Shown: one piece after another, positions 59,679-64,000 of the stretch
Layout: each line of letters starts with the position of its first letter
Numbering within the stretch: the stretch's first letter is position 1
NCBI GenBank assembly: GCA_965243755.1
Contig: CBDEVW010000007.1
Coordinates: forward strand, 124,001 to 188,000
Direction of reading: 5' to 3'
DNA length: 64,000 nt
Origin: JANSWY01 sp965243755
GTDB taxonomy: Bacteria; Bacteroidota; Bacteroidia; Cytophagales; Cyclobacteriaceae
Notes under the pieces: model-generated
The model's input: the letters and a program-made list of their open reading frames with translations, nothing else
Databases searched by the model: none
What the model was told of the DNA's origin: nothing
Position numbers and translations under genes: made by a program

Positions 59679-60224
59679 CTAAAAAAATACTCGATAATCT
59701 GTAACAAGTTTGTCTTCTGATCCAAGATCATAATATGCTGCGCTGCTCCATTGGTAGTGTTTAGGGCTTTTGACCAGGTTCCAATGGCTTTGAAGTGGAT
59801 TGCAATGAATGTAATTTAGTTTGATTTCCAAAAGTCTTTTGTTTCTGAGAAAGACATCATCAAACCTATTGGTCCAAACCTGGTATGCTCTTGATGCTTC
59901 ATTACACTTTAGTTTTTGCAGTGTTTCACATTCACCTTTTTGATCTAACCTCTGTCTTATTTTTGTAGATGTGAACTTCTTAAAGTCCCTCATGTAATCT
60001 GAGAGATGGTTTTTAGACGAAAAGTATAATATCATATGAATATGGTTCGGCATAAAAACATATCCCAAGACATGAGCATTAAATTTATCGTTCACAAATG
60101 CGAGGCTTTCTTTCAACAAGTATTGACATTCAGAAAGCGAGATCAATGGTAGTTTTTGATGACAGGTGGTGGTTATAAAAAAACATACCTCATGATTGAA
60201 TAATGATCGGTTTCTAAGCCCCAT
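59679..60224 (-). CDS. REP-associated tyrosine transposase (RAYT, Y1/IS200-like)
   Basis: The 181-residue protein is a Y1 transposase of the RAYT class: FFITTTCHQKLPLI at the start, LGYVFMPNHIHMILYF with the metal-binding HxH (a HUH variant), SDYMRDFKKFTSTKIRQRL, and KLNYIHCNPLQSHW carrying the catalytic tyrosine, followed by YQWSSAAYYD. RAYTs nick and join single-stranded REP sequences and are believed to spread them. Here the gene is flanked on both sides by arrays of one palindromic repeat, the standard RAYT-REP arrangement. All catalytic residues are present, so it may be active. It has no terminal-element copy elsewhere in the window. Confidence 0.92.
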   Translation of the reverse strand: MGLRNRSLFNHEVCFFITTTCHQKLPLISLSECQYLLKESLAFVNDKFNAHVLGYVFMPNHIHMILYFSSKNHLSDYMRDFKKFTSTKIRQRLDQKGECETLQKLKCNEASRAYQVWTNRFDDVFLRNKRLLEIKLNYIHCNPLQSHWNLVKSPKHYQWSSAAYYDLGSEDKLVTDYRVFF

Positions 60225-60320
60225 GCGGTAAACTTAGAAAAAATGATTCTATTATTATCGGACTCATTTGGTTGAACGAAACATGGTACATGTAATCGGG
60301 TAATTATGGTTTCCGTTACA

Positions 60321-60577
60321 GTACTGTCAGGTCTTTCGACCTTCCGTGCTGTCAGGTCTTTCGACCTTCCGTGCTGTCAGGTCTTTCGACCTGACTGGTC
60401 TCGAGGGTGCTGGAATTCACGGTTCCGTCGGGTCGAAAGACCCTACGGCACGCGAACGGCGCGCGAGGGGTGCTGGAATTCACGGTTCCGTCGGGTCGAA
60501 AGACCCTACGGCACCCGAACGGCGCGCGAGGGGTGCTGAAATTCACGGTTCCGTCGGGTCGAAAGACCCTGCGGCAC
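60321..60577. repeat. REP array B beside the RAYT gene
   Basis: Three forward REPs begin at 60321, 60346 and 60371 (25-bp period) and three inverted ones at 60427, 60490 and 60553 (63-bp period). The inverted units are separated by a repeated CACGCGAACGGCGCGCGAGG-like linker and GTGCTGGAATTCACGG. The array ends 14 bp from the stop codon of the next gene. The accidental translation of the array gives repeats such as GSKDPTARE, which should not be annotated as protein. Confidence 0.88.
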
Positions 60578-60590
60578 GCGTTTCGATCAT

Positions 60591-61415
60591 TCACTCCTCT
60601 CCCATCTCAACGGACAACCGCGTGAAACAACTGTCGCAGATGCCGTGAGAGAAGTCTGTATTGGGCTTTAGCAATTCGGTTTGCAGTGCCCGTTCAAACC
60701 GGATCCATTCGCCATCTTCAGTCCGGATGTTTTTACAGTAGGAACACATGGTCAGGAATTCATGTTTGATCCCATTGGAATCCCGCCATTCGATGTACTT
60801 TACAATTTTCTTGATGTGATCCAGAAATTCGTTGGAATCAACCTTTTTATACTTGGGTTCATTATCTATGTTCAGCTCTTTATCAAAAGATACCAGCAAC
60901 TGAAACACCACATTGGCCATGGCCATGATTTGCAAATAATGAACGTATTCGTCTTTGGTCAGTATGTTTCTGATTGTTTTGGTTGCATCGAAGATAAAGG
61001 CGTCTTTTCGTCGGAAATTAAAATGGGTCAACTTCAATACCTCCTCCCACTTCTTTTTCTCCGGAATATGTTTTGGCAGAATGAAATGATCCATGAGGTT
61101 GATGATGTCTTCCTCCCCAAATCCCAGCCGCATCAACTCATTGGTATGGTAGAGGTAACAGTATTTGTTATCACAATTGAACATGGCTACTGCCAGAATG
61201 GACTCAATTAGCAATTCCGGAATGCTGGTCCTTTGGATGTACACCTGGTTAATGTGGTGGGCAAATGGCACCAGCAAGTCATGTTTATATGCCACAATCA
61301 TGTCCAGGTAAAGGCCATCACGATAGAACACAAAGGCATCACCTAATATCTCCTTGATCTTATGCTCATCCCTTGGGGTTAATTCGAACAAATCAGATGT
61401 CCCTTTCATGTTCAT
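60591..61415 (-). CDS. AhpD/CMD-like protein with C-terminal zinc-ribbon module
   Basis: The 274-residue protein has an N-terminal helical region with VAYKHDLLVPFAHHINQVYI and LIESILAVAMFNCDNKYCYLYHTNELMRLGFGEEDI, which resembles the carboxymuconolactone-decarboxylase/AhpD core (helix with cysteines and CxxxH), though the classic CxxC spacing is altered to C-x4-C. The C-terminus FLTMCSYCKNIRTEDGEWIRFE and DFSHGICDSCFTRL is a four-cysteine module that usually ends sensor kinases and response regulators. The fusion of the two is unusual. No signal peptide. A 70-bp piece of its 3' end recurs in REP array A. Confidence 0.72.
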   Translation of the reverse strand: MNMKGTSDLFELTPRDEHKIKEILGDAFVFYRDGLYLDMIVAYKHDLLVPFAHHINQVYIQRTSIPELLIESILAVAMFNCDNKYCYLYHTNELMRLGFGEEDIINLMDHFILPKHIPEKKKWEEVLKLTHFNFRRKDAFIFDATKTIRNILTKDEYVHYLQIMAMANVVFQLLVSFDKELNIDNEPKYKKVDSNEFLDHIKKIVKYIEWRDSNGIKHEFLTMCSYCKNIRTEDGEWIRFERALQTELLKPNTDFSHGICDSCFTRLSVEMGEE

Positions 61416-61506
61416 GTGACCGGCAGTTAAAAGTGGTAGTAGTATTCCATCGTATTTAGTAAATTACTAATAACCGTTTTTGTTTGAAAAATCTTATTCG
61501 GTTTTT

Positions 61507-62658
61507 ATGGAAGAAATCATGCGATTTTCTCGGGTGGAATACCTGGTGGCATTTCATGCGATCATTACTGGTTTCGTTGCTACGGAGTTTTTTGTTGGTG
61601 GTGGTGAAGTGATGAGGCAGCATCACAACTGGAGAAATTCCTACCAGTACATCCTGTTTACCATCCTGGTATTCAGCATGCTGCTGATATTTTGGTGGAA
61701 CATATGGGAAAGGTCCACACATGTAGCGGCCTCCATTACCAATTTCATGAGAATCCTTCCCTACTCCATTATCTTTTATATGCTTACGGTGGTCCTGTTC
61801 CAGGGATTAAGAAGAAACCTGGTTGAAAACCTAAACGATCACTTTGAGAAGTTCCGAAAGACGTTGTTTGGTCTGACCGGATTATACTTCATCTATGATC
61901 ACATCGAATCTGTTGACAATACTGATGCCATATTCCGTTATGCGGGCTTCCTGTTCTGCGTGATCGGGTATTTCGTGAAAAACCGAATTGTTACTGTATC
62001 CTTACTGTTAATTGGATGTGCGACATTTTCATTTTACATACTTTGGAGCTACTTCAATCAGTTTTTCTTCGATAATCAGACCAACGCACATTATTCCAAA
62101 GTAGAGCACCTGACCATATTCCTGACCTTTCTATTTGGGTTTGTAGTAGCTGAATTTTTAAAAGGATGGTCAGATATGTTTTATAAGAAAGACATGTCCA
62201 ACTTCTCTCTGACACATTTTCTCTGGACGCTCTTTTCTTTCTTCCTGCTGATTGACAGTTGGTGGGGCAGCTGGACCCAAAAAGCCCTGATTGCTGAGAG
62301 TCTCATCAATTTTCTATTCCTGCTATTAAGTCCCTTTGCACTTTACCTGCTCACGGTATTTTTCTTTCCCAATACCGATCATATCAAGTCCGATGAAACC
62401 ATTGAATATCAGGACATCTTTATGAGAAACAAGAAATACATCTTCCTTAGTTTCGCTGCTTTCTTCCTTAGTAACATGTTGGTGTCGTTCATTTTCGATG
62501 ACTTTACCGAGGAGCTCAGAGAAAATATATTCAGGGTGATCGCAGTAGTATTCGCTATCTTTGCCTGGAAAATCCATAACCACTACTTCCACAAAGCACT
62601 GATCATCATCTCCTCCATTCTTTTAATTGTCAACCTGATATTTAGTCATTCAGTTTGA
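61507..62658 (+). CDS. Polytopic membrane protein with internal duplication
   Basis: From the ATG at 61507 (MEEIMRFSRVEYLVAFHAII) the protein has 383 residues and about ten hydrophobic segments. The halves are duplicated: FSRVEYLVAFHAIITGFVATEF in the first matches YSKVEHLTIFLTFLFGFVVAEF in the second, and the later pattern ILVFSMLLIFWWNIWERS ... FMLTVVLF recurs as FSFFLLIDSWWGSWTQKA ... YLLTVFFF. The WW segment is conserved in both. The family is not recognised; topology suggests a small transporter or channel-like protein. It converges with the DoxX-like gene with 3 bp between stops. Confidence 0.78.
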   Translation: MEEIMRFSRVEYLVAFHAIITGFVATEFFVGGGEVMRQHHNWRNSYQYILFTILVFSMLLIFWWNIWERSTHVAASITNFMRILPYSIIFYMLTVVLFQGLRRNLVENLNDHFEKFRKTLFGLTGLYFIYDHIESVDNTDAIFRYAGFLFCVIGYFVKNRIVTVSLLLIGCATFSFYILWSYFNQFFFDNQTNAHYSKVEHLTIFLTFLFGFVVAEFLKGWSDMFYKKDMSNFSLTHFLWTLFSFFLLIDSWWGSWTQKALIAESLINFLFLLLSPFALYLLTVFFFPNTDHIKSDETIEYQDIFMRNKKYIFLSFAAFFLSNMLVSFIFDDFTEELRENIFRVIAVVFAIFAWKIHNHYFHKALIIISSILLIVNLIFSHSV

Positions 62659-62661
62659 GTG

Positions 62662-63015
62662 CTATTGCATTTTCTTCCATAAAAAGTAAGAGGCAAACGC
62701 CAATGCCAACGGAACCACCGGGTTGAACCAGTTACCATCAGCAGCCAGTGTGTGTAGGGTAATTGCAGCTACAAAATCGAGGAAGAAACCAAAGTAAGCC
62801 AGATTTTTCAATGTACCCGAAGCAAAGATCAAGGCTACCACCCCAAGAATTTTAGCTACTCCATTGAAATACACAAACCACATAGGAAAACCCAAAGGCT
62901 GGATAACGGTACTAAACACTTCTTCAGAATTGAACAGGAACATGCCTCCAGAGGCGAGCATCATCAGACAGAAAATGCCTGTAATGATCCAATAGATTAT
63001 CTTGTTAGTCTTCAT
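62662..63015 (-). CDS. DoxX-like membrane protein
   Basis: The 117-residue protein has four membrane segments (IIYWIITGIFCLMMLASGGMF; MWFVYFNGVAKILGVVALIF; LAYFGFFLDFVAAITLHTLA; VVPLALAFASYFLW). GVAKILGVVAL and the short loops fit the DoxX/DUF4870-like small four-helix family found widely in Bacteroidota. Function is not established; some members are quinone- or redox-linked. It stands alone. Confidence 0.75.
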   Translation of the reverse strand: MKTNKIIYWIITGIFCLMMLASGGMFLFNSEEVFSTVIQPLGFPMWFVYFNGVAKILGVVALIFASGTLKNLAYFGFFLDFVAAITLHTLAADGNWFNPVVPLALAFASYFLWKKMQ

Positions 63016-63182
63016 GTTAGTAAAATCAAAAACATAATATATGTATATACACCCAATGCAACACTGCTAGTGTTCTCCTTGTTCCGTTATTTGTCAATTA
63101 TTCTGCTTCAATGTCGTCAAATAACCACTTACTGTCGCTATTTCTTAATTGAGGAGATCGCTGTATTGCGCATGTTTGCAAT

Positions 63183-64000
63183 ATGAGAACTTTCCCACTT
63201 CTAGTCATACTGCTGTCATTGGTAGCCAGCTGCAGAATTGCAGACATCAGCGAAAATCATACCCACCTTTCACCAGATTCTTCTGCCCTGATCGCTCAGC
63301 TAATGCTTGATCAGGTAATTGCGAAACAGGGTTTTGATTCATTGAAAAAGGCCAACACTTATGAGTTTACGGCTCATGATCACTGGCCAGGTTTCATTGG
63401 TAAAATCGCAGGACTATGGCCCGACCAGCACACCACTTTCAAGTTTCACATGAACTTCAACACTTTTGATGCACAGGCCATTTTTCTGACAGGAGCACAG
63501 GAAGGAACACTGATTGGTCTACAATCCTGGCAATATTATGAACAACCGGCGGAGAATGACTCCATTGTACAAGTGCTGAATGATGAAAGGTCACAATTTG
63601 TATTTGGTCTGGCTGTATTTCACTATTTTCTGGAACTTCCTTACCGACTAAGGAATGCCCCTTTTCATCGCTATTATGGGGAACAGGAAATCAATGCGAC
63701 GATGTACGATCGGGTTTTTGTGAGCTGGAAAGGTGAAGCACCACACCCTGATTTCGATCAGTACATCCTTTACATCAACAAATCAACCAGGCTGGTGGAT
63801 TACTGCATTTACACCCTAAGAGACAACAAAAATCCGTTCACCAGGAATAAGTATGGTTCCATTGCCTTGCTGAATTACCAAAACTACGGAGGTTTTTGGG
63901 CACCCACCGAGATGCCCATCATGCTGGACGATGGAGTACTGAAACATCCTACAGAGGACTATTTTCATAAAATATCGATAAGCGACCTCCAATTAGGTAG
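63183..64000 (+). CDS. Lipoprotein, runs off the right edge (partial)
   Basis: The ATG at 63183 opens MRTFPLLVILLSLVASCRIA, a lipoprotein signal peptide with lipobox LVASC, and the frame stays open to the end of the window (272 codons). The mature part contains HDHWPGFIGKIAGLWPDQHT, FKFHMNFNTFDAQAIFLTGA, RNAPFHRYYGEQEINATMYD and DQYILYINKSTRLVDYCIYT. This resembles Bacteroidota lipoproteins of unknown role that carry an outer-membrane lipoprotein-sorting-like fold (LolA/LolB-like beta sheet, with YxLYINKxT). The C-terminus is outside the window. Confidence 0.75.
   Translation, partial: MRTFPLLVILLSLVASCRIADISENHTHLSPDSSALIAQLMLDQVIAKQGFDSLKKANTYEFTAHDHWPGFIGKIAGLWPDQHTTFKFHMNFNTFDAQAIFLTGAQEGTLIGLQSWQYYEQPAENDSIVQVLNDERSQFVFGLAVFHYFLELPYRLRNAPFHRYYGEQEINATMYDRVFVSWKGEAPHPDFDQYILYINKSTRLVDYCIYTLRDNKNPFTRNKYGSIALLNYQNYGGFWAPTEMPIMLDDGVLKHPTEDYFHKISISDLQLG

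Noticed and set aside
60306..60648. Repeat protein ORFs on both strands (GSKDPTARE type)
   Set aside because: These frames are translations of the GC-rich REP array in all phases; they have no start context and the DNA is explained by palindromes.
60681..61211. 176-codon plus-strand ORF
   Set aside because: It is fully antisense to the AhpD-like gene, which has clear cysteine motifs.

Overview
The window looks like a Bacteroidota chromosome, probably a Cytophagales-type marine or soil organism. The evidence is C-terminal type IX secretion sorting domains on large secreted proteins, a two-component sensor with an extracellular propeller and Y_Y_Y domain, MacB/FtsX-type 800-residue permeases, a Bacteroidota HU-like DNA-binding protein, TAnnTTTG-like promoter elements, and AT-rich intergenic DNA without strong Shine-Dalgarno sequences. 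No rRNA genes were seen.

Layout. 1-5.3 kb: the tail of a metallophosphoesterase, then an HxlR regulator divergent from a four-gene operon (peroxiredoxin, 2OG-Fe(II) oxygenase, aldehyde dehydrogenase, bestrophin-like channel). 5.3-9.4 kb: a gene-poor accessory block holding a dense array of 14 divergent tRNA genes. Short ORFs followed by intrinsic terminators precede each half of the array. Three of the tRNA genes carry the same 17-nt hairpin-forming insertion (twice in the T-loop, once in a D-loop). The block is surrounded by eroded repeats, two MITE-like elements and a frameshifted ImmA/IrrE peptidase. 9.4-29.3 kb: mostly ordinary chromosome (TonB receptor, secreted metalloprotease, CysQ-like phosphatase with a small-molecule kinase, FtsX permease, GH3 protein, cold-shock protein, large hybrid sensor, lipoproteins).

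29.4-37.7 kb: a minus-strand run of four exported proteins containing a caspase-fold peptidase whose gene overlaps that of a 1772-residue fibronectin-III repeat protein. 37.9-44.2 kb and 49.4-54.3 kb: a polymorphic-toxin graveyard. It holds displaced Rhs core fragments with toxin tips and candidate immunity genes (one REase-like tip paired with a pentapeptide-repeat protein, one unrecognised tip paired with a lipoprotein), duplicated orphan immunity genes, several ParE/RelE modules in intact and broken states, and a tyrosine-recombinase stub. Between these lies a three-gene operon of a beta-barrel protein and two DUF3857/transglutaminase-like proteins.

54.4-55.7 kb: an HU-like gene and, upstream of it, six exact-period 22-bp repeats with a perfect 12-bp palindromic core. 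56-61.4 kb: a secreted FG-GAP/MBG protein, then a REP-associated tyrosine transposase (RAYT) flanked by two arrays of its REP palindromes. One array contains a captured 70-bp piece of the neighbouring gene. The window ends with a duplicated-domain membrane protein, a DoxX-like protein and a lipoprotein that runs off the end.

The most unusual signal is the tRNA array. It combines a recurrent hairpin insert inside tRNA genes, leucine-anticodon tRNAs with short variable loops, a rare Ile(UAU) anticodon, and terminators placed immediately upstream of tRNA runs.
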